64,000 bases of DNA from Arthrobacter sp. 260 (lineage in GTDB: Bacteria; Actinomycetota; Actinomycetes; Actinomycetales; Micrococcaceae): assembly GCF_013116745.1 (NCBI RefSeq), contig NZ_JABFOE010000005.1, positions 62,001 to 126,000 on the forward strand. Reading direction: 5' to 3'. Shown here piece by piece: positions 26,318 through 34,376 of the stretch (the first letter of the stretch is position 1; every line of letters begins with the position of its first letter). The notes below the pieces were generated by a model. The model did no database searches. It saw nothing but the letters and a program-made list of their open reading frames with translations, and was not told the origin of the DNA. Position numbers and translations under genes: made by a program.

Positions 26318-26604
26318 CGGACCACACGAAGACCGCACCCCAGGCCAGCAAGAAAGAGAACAGGTTGGACCCCGCCCATATTTTCTTGGGCGAAGGCACC
26401 TATCCCCCGATCTACGGCTCCAAAGTCCCGACCCGCTGCGGAAAGTTGCTGGAGCCTCGAAGCCGTCCGGGCGACAAGGAGTTCCCGACAACACCATTCG
26501 CCAAAGACGAACTATGTGACACCTGCACGCTGATGTCTTCCATCGGTGCAGTGATCCCTCCAGAGGGACTCGCAATTGAATCGCGCAAAGAGGAGACCAA
26601 ATGA
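26314..26604 (+). CDS. Small phage protein with a probable zinc-binding motif
   Basis: A 96-residue protein of unknown role. Cysteines in RCGKLL and LCDTCTL could bind one zinc ion, as in many small actinophage proteins. The start overlaps the upstream stop (ATGA) and the stop overlaps the next ATG in the same manner, so three genes are translationally coupled. Confidence 0.68.
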   Translation: MTDHTKTAPQASKKENRLDPAHIFLGEGTYPPIYGSKVPTRCGKLLEPRSRPGDKEFPTTPFAKDELCDTCTLMSSIGAVIPPEGLAIESRKEETK

Positions 26605-27014
26605 CCCGCGACGAATTGAATGGCGTGCTGGCCAAGCTCGGCCTTCTCGAAGGACGTAGCTTCACCACAGCTCAAGGAGACGCTTGGTACGAGATCCTCG
26701 GGGCACGGAAGGCAGATGACGCACACACGGCCGTTCTCCAATTCCACTCCAAACCATTCAAGCGTGTGGCGTACCCAGGGGACATCAACGGGATCGTGGA
26801 GGACATCGAGCGGTCACGGCTCGCCTTAATCGGCTCTCTGGAGCCGAATCTCGCAGACCTGGAGTCCACTGGTAACCGAAGGCCGCTCAACAAGGAGCTT
26901 TACAGGGTCGTTCGGCAGGGAGAGCTCAGCCCTGCAGGATACCGGGAGTACCAGCGCTCACGGATGACCCTCAAGGCCTTCATGGCAGGACAGGCGGTTC
27001 TAACCAGTGCCTAG
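26601..27014 (+). CDS. Hypothetical early phage protein
   Basis: I do not recognise this 137-residue protein. It is charged and mainly helical (MTRDELNGVLAKLGLLEGRS at the N terminus, EYQRSRMTLKAFMAGQAVL at the C terminus). It is coupled to the upstream gene by an ATGA overlap, and its end overlaps the start of the initiator-like gene by 8 nt. Location suggests a replication or DNA-metabolism accessory. Confidence 0.68.
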   Translation: MTRDELNGVLAKLGLLEGRSFTTAQGDAWYEILGARKADDAHTAVLQFHSKPFKRVAYPGDINGIVEDIERSRLALIGSLEPNLADLESTGNRRPLNKELYRVVRQGELSPAGYREYQRSRMTLKAFMAGQAVLTSA

Positions 27015-28110
27015 GGAACGAGCGAACCTGAGGGTGGACATGCTCGCGGATGACGACTTCCGCGGGCTGTCCGTCCCAGCCCAACACCTATACATGATCC
27101 TCATGATCCACCCGACACTGTCCTACGCCGGCGTCGCAGATTGGCGGAAAGGGCGGATCGCAGGCATGAGTTCCGGTGCCACCTCCGAGTCCGTCAACGC
27201 AGCAGCACGGGAGCTGCAGACGGAACACTTCATCTACGTCGACGAGGAATCCGAGGAAGTCTTCGTTCGGTCCTTCGTGAGGCACGACGGGCTCCTCAAG
27301 CAGCACCGGCTGCCGATCTCCATGGCGAACGACTACGCGGCAATCTCGTCGCCCAAGATCCGAACCTACTTCGTGCACGAGTTGAAACGACTGCACGAGG
27401 AGATCCCGAATGAAAAATGCTGGGAGAACGACCGTGTCAGGAAGCTTCTGCAGGCACCTTCGAAAGACATGAAAACGGCTACCCATGCCGACGGTTATGC
27501 CAAAGGTTATGGCAAAGCCTATGCCGAGGGTTATGCCACCACCTTTGCCGAATCGTCGGGCGACGCTACTAGATGCCCTACTACTACAGCTACTACTACA
27601 GCTACATCTTCTAAAGAAGATAAAACCTTCTCGTCGGAAATCGCTGAAGCGATTCCACGACCAGACGTTGAACAGCTTCTCGATCTCCTCGAAAACCTCA
27701 TCTTCGAAAACGGCTTCAAGAAGCCATCAAGGAACAAGGCGAACACCTCAGCGGCTCGCCTCCTCATCGACCGGGACGGGTACACCGTTCCGCAGATCGA
27801 GTGGATGATCCGATGGGCGACCAACGACGAGTTCTGGCGGAAGAACATCCTGTCCATGTCAAAGCTGCGGGACAAGTTCCCCCAACTGCTGGCGAAGGCG
27901 GACGTGAACCGTTCGAAACCGCAGGCAGGCTTCAACGGCGAGATAGACGTGGATGCCGTGCTGGGTCTCGACACCTGGGTGCTCGGTGACCCTCCGTCTG
28001 GGCTCTCCATCCCGGAGGAAGCTGCCTGGAAGAAAGCCCAAGTAGATACCCACCGGAAGGATCGGCTCAACTTGGCCCGGAAGCGTCTGGAGGGAACCAA
28101 TGCAGCCTAG
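27007..28110 (+). CDS. Replication initiator / helicase-loader-like protein with in-gene iterons
   Basis: A 367-residue protein directly before the DnaB-type helicase, the place where phage initiator or helicase-loader genes lie. The N-terminal half resembles a winged-helix initiator domain (LRVDMLADDDFRGLSVPAQH, then GVADWRKGRIAGM). Residues 159-182 are a four-residue repeat (GYAK, GYGK, AYAE, GYAT), encoded by 12-bp DNA repeats. A Thr/Ser-rich linker follows, then a C-terminal domain (LLDLLENLIFENGFKKPSRN, then IEWMIRWATNDEFWRKN) like helicase-loading domains. The start (ATG-like TTG/GTG absent; GTG at 27007 context CAGTGCC) overlaps the upstream gene. The exact start is therefore less sure than the domain content. 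Confidence 0.75.
   Translation: MPRERANLRVDMLADDDFRGLSVPAQHLYMILMIHPTLSYAGVADWRKGRIAGMSSGATSESVNAAARELQTEHFIYVDEESEEVFVRSFVRHDGLLKQHRLPISMANDYAAISSPKIRTYFVHELKRLHEEIPNEKCWENDRVRKLLQAPSKDMKTATHADGYAKGYGKAYAEGYATTFAESSGDATRCPTTTATTTATSSKEDKTFSSEIAEAIPRPDVEQLLDLLENLIFENGFKKPSRNKANTSAARLLIDRDGYTVPQIEWMIRWATNDEFWRKNILSMSKLRDKFPQLLAKADVNRSKPQAGFNGEIDVDAVLGLDTWVLGDPPSGLSIPEEAAWKKAQVDTHRKDRLNLARKRLEGTNAA
27481..27552 (+). repeat. Six 12-bp iterons inside the initiator-like gene (candidate phage origin)
   Basis: Six consecutive 12-bp units with core TATGCC: ACCCATGCCGAC, GGTTATGCCAAA, GGTTATGGCAAA, GCCTATGCCGAG, GGTTATGCCACC and ACCTTTGCCGAA. A doubled CTACTACTACAG and an AT-richer 16-bp palindrome (ATCTTCT-AA-AGAAGAT) follow downstream. 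The layout recalls lambda, where the origin lies in the O gene. Confidence 0.6.
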
Positions 28111-29401
28111 GCATGATTTGGATGCGGAGATGATCGTCCTCGGTTCGGCAATGCTGGACAGCCGGGTCATCGACGATTGCGTGATCGACTCGGAGGACTT
28201 CTACCGGCCAGCCCACGAGCAGCTCTGGACTTTGATCCTGACGGAACACCGGGCCGGCAACCCAATCAATCCGGTGACATTGGCCCAGAAGCTCGTCGGG
28301 TCACCAATCACAGGTTTGACGGACAGCTACCTGCACGACTGCCTAGCCGCTCCCACCTCAGCGTTCCAGGCACCGCACTACGCCTCAATGGTGCGATCCA
28401 TGGCACGCCTGAGGAGGATCGCGGACGTCGGGACCGCGCTGGTGCAAAGCTCAAGCGAGGCTGACTGGGCGACCGTGGATGAGGTTCTGGAAGCCAACAG
28501 GGCGCGACTCGACGGCGTGGTCCAGATGGAGGGCACACAGGCGAGGGTACGAACCTTTGCTGATGCCCTGAAGCTGGCCGTCGACCGGTGGGACAAACCG
28601 AAGCCACGTGCCTTCCGTACCGGTTGGCCCGAGCTTGACGACATGCTCAACGGCGGTTGGAGGCCAGGTCAGCTGACCGTCATGGGTGCACGCCCAGCGG
28701 TCGGTAAATCTTTAGTCGCTGGGTGCGCTGCGGTTGCTGCAGCCGAGTATGGGTGCGGGTTCTTCTCACTCGAAATGAGCGAAGAAGACATGGTCGACAG
28801 GCTGGTCTCCCACGCTACCGAGGTCAACCTGGCCGCAATCAGCAACCACAAGCTCAAGGACGACGACTGGTCCAGGATCAGTGACCTGGTTCAGAAGTCG
28901 GCGAACTGGCCGCTCTACGTCGAAGAGGCTTCACAGTTCTCGATGGCGCAGATCCGGTCGAAAGTCCGAACCTGGACTCGACGCGGGCCGGTACCTCTAA
29001 TCGTTATCGACTACCTGCAGCTTGTAACGCCGGCCAGTCGATCTGATCAGCGAGAGCGGCAGGTCTCTCGCATTGCCGAAGACTGCAAGCACTTGGCGAA
29101 GGAATTCAACACACATGTGCTCGCCCTCGCCCAGGTCAACCGCGGATCCACTCAACGCGAGATCAAAACACCCACAATGAGTGATCTCAGGGAGTCCGGC
29201 GGGATCGAAGCCCACGCCGACAACATCATCCTTCTGCACAGGGAAGGCACCGCAGAGGACTCCATCATTGAGCTCATCATCGCGAAGAATCGACACGGCA
29301 AAACCGGGAACCTGCAACTCAATTGGAGGCCCCACGTTGCCTCCGTAAGCGGCAACCACCGCAACCCTTACGAGCGCTACGAACTGGACCAAACCGCGTG
29401 A
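28100..29401 (+). CDS. DnaB-like replicative helicase
   Basis: Hexameric 5'-3' helicase that unwinds phage DNA. It has 433 residues. The N-terminal DnaB domain is recognisable (AEMIVLGSAMLDSRVIDDC). The RecA-like motor has Walker A GARPAVGKS (about 196-204), Walker B LIVIDYLQL with Asp304, FFSLEMSEEDM and the motif H4-like LRESGGIEAHADNII. The Arg finger region is within IAKNRHGKTGN. The start overlaps the initiator-like gene by 11 nt, so the two are made together. A phage-coded helicase implies replication that does not depend on host DnaB loading. Confidence 0.92.
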   Translation: MQPRHDLDAEMIVLGSAMLDSRVIDDCVIDSEDFYRPAHEQLWTLILTEHRAGNPINPVTLAQKLVGSPITGLTDSYLHDCLAAPTSAFQAPHYASMVRSMARLRRIADVGTALVQSSSEADWATVDEVLEANRARLDGVVQMEGTQARVRTFADALKLAVDRWDKPKPRAFRTGWPELDDMLNGGWRPGQLTVMGARPAVGKSLVAGCAAVAAAEYGCGFFSLEMSEEDMVDRLVSHATEVNLAAISNHKLKDDDWSRISDLVQKSANWPLYVEEASQFSMAQIRSKVRTWTRRGPVPLIVIDYLQLVTPASRSDQRERQVSRIAEDCKHLAKEFNTHVLALAQVNRGSTQREIKTPTMSDLRESGGIEAHADNIILLHREGTAEDSIIELIIAKNRHGKTGNLQLNWRPHVASVSGNHRNPYERYELDQTA

Positions 29402-29456
29402 CCTACCCGCAGGCCCAAAAATCACACCTAACACCCATCGAACTGGTTGGAGCGAA

Positions 29457-30113
29457 ATGACCGCCACCGAACAACTTCTCAACGACCACATCCACCGCCT
29501 CACCCGCGAACACCGAGTCACCTACACCGACCCAGAAACCGGCAACTCGTCGTACCCCACAGAAATGTCGCTATTCGACCAGCTGCGGCTTGAACAAGCA
29601 TCAGGCCGGCGTAGCACCGGAGGCAGCGGATCAGGGTCGCGCTCCCCCATCGCAATCCAGGCAATGATCCTCTGGAACGAGATTCGGGAAGCTCTCAACA
29701 CCAGGCACATCCAACACACCGCGGCCGACGAGCCTGAGGTCAGTCACGAATCAAAGCTCCAGAAGTGGGGCGTACGAGCGCTCGCCGACCCGACCGGTGT
29801 AGCACAAGAGAACTGCCTCCGCACCACAGTCGGTTGGGTCAACGCCATCAGCAACCTCATCAATCCCGTCCGCAAGATCGAGATCGTTGGAACATGCCCC
29901 GTCGAAGGCTGCCACGCCACACACGCCTGGACATGGAACGAAGACGAATGGATCCGCAACACCGCCATCACCGCGGCCGGACTCCAAGTCCAATGTGGAG
30001 CATGCGGAACCACTTGGGCTGGCGCCGATCTGCACTCCCTCCCAGCTCTTATGGAAGCGGCCGAAGAATTCGTCCTAGAACTGTCAGTGGCGAATGAGTT
30101 GGTGAACCCATGA
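29457..30113 (+). CDS. Hypothetical phage protein with zinc ribbon
   Basis: A 218-residue protein of unknown role. The C-terminal part has a probable zinc ribbon (CPVEGCHATHAW, then VQCGACGTTW). The N-terminal half is helical with a Ser/Gly linker (RRSTGGSGSGSRSP). Similar proteins are common in the early region of actinophages, often annotated only as hypothetical. It ends in an ATGA overlap with the next gene. Confidence 0.72.
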   Translation: MTATEQLLNDHIHRLTREHRVTYTDPETGNSSYPTEMSLFDQLRLEQASGRRSTGGSGSGSRSPIAIQAMILWNEIREALNTRHIQHTAADEPEVSHESKLQKWGVRALADPTGVAQENCLRTTVGWVNAISNLINPVRKIEIVGTCPVEGCHATHAWTWNEDEWIRNTAITAAGLQVQCGACGTTWAGADLHSLPALMEAAEEFVLELSVANELVNP

Positions 30114-30475
30114 AGAACCCCGGACTGCACCTCGCAGCACTCAGATCCTTCACCAAAAGGAAAGAACCGGCCTGTAAGGGATGGCAAGTGACCCTCCCTG
30201 AAAAGATCAGCATCGTCCACTGCTTCCGCCGAGACTCGCGTATACGGCACATCGAAGCTCCACTCTTCCTCGAAGAACCGGACGACTACCGACACGCGCT
30301 CTGTGGCGCCCAAGTAAAACTCATACTGCCAACAGCATTCGCTAACGCCGGCGACGATGAGTGCCCTCGCTGCGCAGAACAGCTCAGTCTGGACCAGTCC
30401 AACGGGCTTCGCCACCCGACACCTTGGGATGGCGTTCCATGGTGGACAGGAGCTGAAGGGCCACGGCCAAGATGA
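30110..30475 (+). CDS. Small phage protein; its 3' end is duplicated 1.2 kb downstream
   Basis: A 121-residue protein of unknown function, coupled to the preceding gene by ATGA. Cys residues in ECPRCAEQ and HALCGAQ may bind zinc. The final 15 codons (30431 onward) are repeated almost exactly at 31634, where the rest of the gene is absent. That makes the 31634 copy a remnant and places the duplication border in this gene. Confidence 0.68.
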   Translation: MKNPGLHLAALRSFTKRKEPACKGWQVTLPEKISIVHCFRRDSRIRHIEAPLFLEEPDDYRHALCGAQVKLILPTAFANAGDDECPRCAEQLSLDQSNGLRHPTPWDGVPWWTGAEGPRPR

Positions 30476-30535
30476 CACGCTTGTAAGTCGCGGCCGGGTG
30501 GGTTAATCTTGAGGCACAGAGCATAAGTGTCTCTA
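30431..30535 (+). repeat. Long direct repeat, copy A
   Basis: Aligns without gaps to 31634-31738 (offset 1203), with high identity in 30431-30487 and 30512-30533 and divergence between. It includes the end of the 121-aa gene and the promoter-like part of RNA element A. Confidence 0.85.
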
Positions 30536-30580
30536 CGACATGATGAAGGCCGCCATTGGTTCTAATGGCGGCCTTCAGTT
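30504..30580 (+). ncRNA. Candidate small RNA A (promoter, conserved 22-nt core, hairpin)
   Basis: A -35-like TTGTAA at 30481-30486 is followed after 17 bp by TAATCT at 30504-30509. The conserved core at 30512-30533 (GGCACAGAGCATAAGTGTC inside it) can pair as GAGGCAC with GTGTCTC. A strong hairpin (GAAGGCCGCCAT and ATGGCGGCCTTC, 30545-30576) follows, with a short T-rich end. No ORF or ribosome binding site is seen. Copy B has the same layout. The RNA itself is inferred. Confidence 0.45.
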
Positions 30581-30597
30581 TGTAGACACCCTATGTT

Positions 30598-31203
30598 CTA
30601 ATTTTCGACCCAAATGGAGCTATCCCGAGCGGCTAGGCGTTGGATCGAAGCTATTAGTTCCCTTTCCTTCGAACTACGCTGGTCGACGCTCGAAGATTGA
30701 GCCCCAGACAACACCCTTGCCATTTGCCTTTTTTGCTTTCTTGACAAGTTGTTAGAAGCTTTTTTGATCGCTGCGATCACTTCTTGTTCCTCGTCTCGTA
30801 TGCTTCTTCTCATCGCATTCGCAGCTTCCTGCGCAGATGCCTCTGCTCGAAACTTGCGACCTTCCGCAAGATCCCTCACTGCATGCGAAACCTGCCTAAG
30901 AACATAAGCTACAGCGGCAACGCCGGCCGATGCGGTCATAGCAGCCGATTGGATTACCTGCAGATCCATCTCATAGGGACTCCCATAGCGAGACCGGATA
31001 ACCTGAAATCTTGACAGGATTCTGTGATTCGATGAGTAGCTAGGGTCATCCGATTCGAGGAACAGTCCGAGAGCTAGAATATTTGTCACATCGCGAGTCA
31101 ATCGCTCGTGGGCAACGATGCTGATCCGAGGCCGCATTTCGATTCTCACAAATATGAATGTCGAGCTCAGATCCACTTCCGCAGAGACCGTCGTAGTCGT
31201 CAT
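30598..31203 (-). CDS. Hypothetical protein in the accessory island
   Basis: I do not recognise this 201-residue protein. Its N-terminal part is beta-rich (EVDLSSTFIFVRIEMRPRIS). A weakly hydrophobic Ala-rich helix (SAAMTASAGVAAVAYVL) near residue 95 could be a membrane segment. The C-terminal half is a long charged helix or coiled coil (RRSIRDEEQEVIAAIKKASN). GGAGGG lies about 12 nt before the ATG. It is leftward within a rightward early region, has lower GC, and sits between the two copies of the direct repeat, so it looks like cargo acquired with the duplication. Confidence 0.55.
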   Translation of the reverse strand: MTTTTVSAEVDLSSTFIFVRIEMRPRISIVAHERLTRDVTNILALGLFLESDDPSYSSNHRILSRFQVIRSRYGSPYEMDLQVIQSAAMTASAGVAAVAYVLRQVSHAVRDLAEGRKFRAEASAQEAANAMRRSIRDEEQEVIAAIKKASNNLSRKQKRQMARVLSGAQSSSVDQRSSKERELIASIQRLAARDSSIWVEN

Positions 31204-31438
31204 TCACGAATATTACCCTCCACACTTCCGTTTAGGCACCTGCTTCAATAAGAGCACCAGCAATGTTGGTCGTCTGAGCGACATGGCGGCGGACACGTTC
31301 CCTCCTCACTGGCGAGCGAAGAGCATAACTGAGGGTTCACCCAGAGGGCGGGGGGCGATCCACGATGCGATCCAGGATCACGTGGCCCGATTAGGGCACA
31401 GCGGCCTACTCGTCGATGTGGTCATTGGGTAAACGACA

Positions 31439-31570
31439 ATGGCCGACGATGACGGCTTCATAAACTCGTGCTCCACACCTGCAGCTTCCACACCACACAG
31501 CTCATTTGGACTAGCGAAACTCACCGTCGAACAGCTCACCGATGACATCCTCGGGCGGAACCAAGACTGA
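31439..31570 (+). CDS. Possible 43-codon ORF in the accessory island
   Basis: A 43-residue ORF (MADDDGFINSCSTPA at the start, LTVEQLTDDILGRNQD at the end). Codon choice looks coding-like (ACC, GTC, CTC and ATC), but there is no ribosome binding site. It is too short to call with confidence and has no recognisable domain. Confidence 0.3.
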   Translation: MADDDGFINSCSTPAASTPHSSFGLAKLTVEQLTDDILGRNQD

Positions 31571-31633
31571 CTTTGATTGTTCCAATTCTTCGATAGACGG
31601 CTACTAGACTTGCGCCGCCCAACACTATGGCAC

Positions 31634-31738
31634 GGCGTTCCATAGTGGACAGGAGCCGAAGGGCCACGGCCAAGATGACACGCTTGTAAGTGCCCGCCAA
31701 GCGCATTAACCCGAAGGCACAGAGCATAAGTGTCTCCA
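31634..31738 (+). repeat. Long direct repeat, copy B
   Basis: Gap-free match to 30431-30535 at a constant offset of 1203 bp. The coding part is a remnant of the 121-aa gene end with no start codon, while the promoter-like and 22-nt core parts are intact. Confidence 0.85.
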
Positions 31739-31790
31739 AGACACGACGGTTGGCCGCCACTCTCCGAATGGTGGCCAACCGTTTTTATTT
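31707..31790 (+). ncRNA. Candidate small RNA B with strong terminator
   Basis: TTGTAA at 31684-31689 is followed after 17 bp by TAACCC at 31707-31712. The 22-nt core matches copy A exactly (31715-31736). The terminator GGTTGGCCGCCA and TGGTGGCCAACC (31748-31780) followed by GTTTTTATTT is textbook. Compared with A, the outer stem pairs differ on both sides and still pair, which points to selection on structure. The U-run reaches the stop codon of the opposing Fic gene. Confidence 0.45.
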
Positions 31791-33218
31791 GGAATCCTGA
31801 AGCTTTTGGTGAAATTGCCCTAACGCTCGGCTCAACTCCCCTTCCACCCAGTTAGTGAGCTTCCTCATCAACACCTCCGTGGCTTGAGGGGTCAATTCGC
31901 GCATCCAAACATCCAAACCGTCGTTTGCGCTAGAGGCGACAATGAGTTCAGCCCGCCCGTCATCAGCTGTAGAGATTCCAATATTTATCTTGACCAAAAC
32001 CCTCGCTGCCTTGGGCCACGTACTGGCTATCCTCAGGTAGAGTGCGCCGTCCTTACCAATTACTTCGTACCCTGTTGGCACGTGATGCGGGCCCGTAAGC
32101 AAGCTAGCGTATGCGGAGCTTTCGATAGCCCTCGGAAGATCTAAGGTGGCGAGCTGACTAGTCAGTTCATTCACCGTCATATCCCTCAGCCGAACTGCGG
32201 CCGCACGGATTTCCTCGCTCCCCGAGCTACTTGCAAAAAGTTCCCGCAGATCATCCATGATGGTTTGCGTTTCGCCCGAATAATGCAACGACGATCGGAT
32301 CAATCCGATAGTGTCGACAACCCTCTCCCCTATAAAGCTCACGAATGGCTTAGAATTTCCTCGGTCCGCGGCTTCAAGCGCATCAAAGTAGGGGTTGCGC
32401 TGATCCGCAAAAATCACAAGGGGAATGCCTGGATTGCGATAGAGATAAATACTGGCGAGGGCGCGAGCCACTCGTCCATTGCCGTCTGCGAATGGGTGGA
32501 TGCAAACATAGGCATAGTGAGCGTATGCGGCCTGAACGATCGGATGTGCAGCGATAAACTTCTCTGATCGCAGTTCATCGACAAGCCTCTGCATCTCGGG
32601 TGCAGTGTCAGCGACGGGAGCGTAGGCGTGCACGTGACCACCCTCCAAAGTGGGACTGTTAGGCATCGTCTTATATTTCCCCTTTGGCAGGTCATGCTTC
32701 TGCGGTCCAACCGCGGTGTAGACGGTGTAGGTGTCCTGACTGGCGCAGACCAGCGCATGCAGTTCCCTGATGAAGACCTCCGTCACGATGACAGATTGTG
32801 TCGCGGCATCTAGAACAAATTCATAGGCATTCAACGCATCCTCGAAAGCCCTCCGAACATGATCTCCGCGGGAGGCCATGGCAACCTCCCAACTGGCGGA
32901 TTGCGTGGCTATCGTTCTGGTGAAGCCGCGATCGACGGAGTACAAACCCTCAATGGCGCCCGTATCGATCGCAGCAGACCGCGTGGCAGCCAATACAGCG
33001 GATTCGAGCGTCGATGCGCTGGCCCCATCTTTAGCGTGTTGGAGCAGGTCGCGGTATCGGTCGAATGCTTCGGACCTAAATTCACCGGGATACCACTCGC
33101 TGTAAGTCGGGATTGGTCGGTAAACGGCGCCATTCTGATCTGTCATAAGTCGAACCCTACCCGCATACATGCCGGCGAACAGGTCTGTCGCATTGGATAT
33201 TAGCGGATGCCTCGCCAT
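31785..33218 (-). CDS. Fic family protein, class II with N-terminal inhibitory motif
   Basis: Fic enzymes transfer AMP or related groups from a nucleotide to hydroxyls on target proteins. This 477-residue protein has the complete active-site motif HPFADGNGRVAR (241-252), with the catalytic His241, and the nucleotide-binding flap (TVYTAVGPQKHDLPKGKYKT region, about 164-183). Upstream, DTGAIEG (85-91) fits the inhibitory (S/T)xxxE(G/N) motif, which puts it in class II (self-inhibited). The C-terminal 200 residues look like a winged-helix or extra domain (VRLRDMTVNELTSQLATL). GGAGGG precedes the ATG. It is leftward inside the rightward region: a cargo gene, possibly a toxin or an anti-phage function. 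Confidence 0.92.
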   Translation of the reverse strand: MARHPLISNATDLFAGMYAGRVRLMTDQNGAVYRPIPTYSEWYPGEFRSEAFDRYRDLLQHAKDGASASTLESAVLAATRSAAIDTGAIEGLYSVDRGFTRTIATQSASWEVAMASRGDHVRRAFEDALNAYEFVLDAATQSVIVTEVFIRELHALVCASQDTYTVYTAVGPQKHDLPKGKYKTMPNSPTLEGGHVHAYAPVADTAPEMQRLVDELRSEKFIAAHPIVQAAYAHYAYVCIHPFADGNGRVARALASIYLYRNPGIPLVIFADQRNPYFDALEAADRGNSKPFVSFIGERVVDTIGLIRSSLHYSGETQTIMDDLRELFASSSGSEEIRAAAVRLRDMTVNELTSQLATLDLPRAIESSAYASLLTGPHHVPTGYEVIGKDGALYLRIASTWPKAARVLVKINIGISTADDGRAELIVASSANDGLDVWMRELTPQATEVLMRKLTNWVEGELSRALGQFHQKLQDSK

Positions 33219-33311
33219 TCAACCCTCCGGTGAATTGAAACAGAGGAATGCGCACCACCCGACCGGACTATGCAGAGCGTTCCTATAGTCGAATCCACCC
33301 AGGAGCAACCT

Positions 33312-33578
33312 ATGTCTACTCAGTACCGCAAAACGCCAGTCGTCATCGAAGCGATGCTTCTCAATGGCAACGCCCACGAAGTCATGACATGGGTTCAGCA
33401 GATCCCCCGGGGGGCCTCAGCTACCTATGATCTGGACGATAACGGGCCCATCTACATCACGACGGTCGAGGGGACGATGAAAGCGGAGCCCGGCGATTAC
33501 ATCATCCGGGGAGTTCAGGGTGAGTTTTACCTTTGCAAGCCGGACATCTTCGAGAAGACCTACGAGCAGGTTGGATAG
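33312..33578 (+). CDS. Small conserved phage protein (PGDYIIRG type)
   Basis: An 88-residue protein with the widely conserved phage motif PGDYIIRGVQGEFYLCKPDI, then FEKTYEQVG. The function of this family is unknown; it is common in phage early and structural-border regions. AGGAG lies 7 nt before the ATG at 33312, so this start is preferred over an upstream one at 33270. The neighbouring rightward HNH gene begins 235 bp on. Confidence 0.82.
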   Translation: MSTQYRKTPVVIEAMLLNGNAHEVMTWVQQIPRGASATYDLDDNGPIYITTVEGTMKAEPGDYIIRGVQGEFYLCKPDIFEKTYEQVG

Positions 33579-33813
33579 CCTTGCGTCGGCTATACAGTGC
33601 TGTGTGCCAGTGGCTCGAGGCCGATGCGCAAGCAAAGGGGCAGGCCAACGAAGACCAGCCAGAAGGCGACAACTTTAGTCAAGTCGAACTTGCACACTCC
33701 TACACCAGCCACCCCGAGATGCACAGTGGCCACCGTGAGCAATCCATAGATGATGACAACGGTGGACGTGGACGGTCCATCTCACTGCGATGGAATGGAA
33801 CCGCCGACAGCTG

Positions 33814-34116
33814 ATGGCATGGCATACCTCCACCCGCTCGAAGCGCCTACCACCTGACTGGCCCAAGCTCAGGCAAGCCGTCAAACGTAGAGCCGGCGGG
33901 ATATGCGAATGGGTAGCCGACGGCCACCGGTGCACAACCATAGGTAGCGAGTGCGACCACACCACCCCGGGCGACAACCACGCGCTGTCCAACCTCCAAT
34001 GGTTATGCACCAATCACCACGCCGAAAAGACCCGGCAAGAGAACGCGGCACGCAACACAGCCAACGCCCAACTCAGACGCAGACCCACCGAACCACACCC
34101 AGGGAGAACACCATGA
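33814..34116 (+). CDS. HNH endonuclease
   Basis: A 100-residue HNH nuclease, often required with terminase for genome packaging or cos cleavage. The motif is complete: ECDHTTPGDNHALSNLQWLC then TNHHAEKT, with the zinc-binding cysteines in GGICEWVADGHRCTTIGSEC. The N terminus MAWHTSTRSKRLPPDWPKLR is typical for actinophage HNH proteins, so the ATG at 33814 is chosen; an in-frame ATG at 33790 is possible. It overlaps the next gene by ATGA. Confidence 0.9.
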   Translation: MAWHTSTRSKRLPPDWPKLRQAVKRRAGGICEWVADGHRCTTIGSECDHTTPGDNHALSNLQWLCTNHHAEKTRQENAARNTANAQLRRRPTEPHPGRTP

Positions 34117-34376
34117 CCGCAGTCACCCTCAGCAAAGCAATCGGCGGACACAACAAAGGTGCGACCATCAACGTCACACCAGGCGTCGCCGCCTACCTCA
34201 CCAACACTGGACACGTCGAAGAGACCACAACTCCGGCCGTGGCTGAGGACACGGACACCAAGCCAGCCGGCAACGCAAGCCTAGAAGCATGGTACGACTA
34301 CGCACTACGCAACGGACACACCGAAGCCGAACTTGACGGACTCAAGAGGGACGACATCAAGACACTCATCGGATAG
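34113..34376 (+). CDS. Small phage protein with C-terminal Rho-N/SAP-like helical motif
   Basis: An 87-residue protein of unknown function. The first 35 residues are a small beta-rich domain (LSKAIGGHNKGATINVTPGV), a Thr/Pro/Asp-rich linker follows, and the tail ALRNGHTEAELDGLKRDDIK, then TLIG, looks like the short two-helix domains of the Rho-N/SAP type found in phage head and connector proteins. The ATGA overlap with the HNH gene defines the start. Confidence 0.68.
   Translation: MTAVTLSKAIGGHNKGATINVTPGVAAYLTNTGHVEETTTPAVAEDTDTKPAGNASLEAWYDYALRNGHTEAELDGLKRDDIKTLIG

Noticed and set aside
31118-31432. Rightward 104-codon ORF in the accessory island
   Set aside because: It starts inside the opposite 201-aa gene, has no RBS and no coding character; read as a shadow ORF.
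33581-33814. ORF between the PGDYIIRG gene and HNH gene (TTG start)
   Set aside because: No ATG or GTG at the right place, no RBS and low-complexity content; possibly a remnant, but not supportable as a gene.
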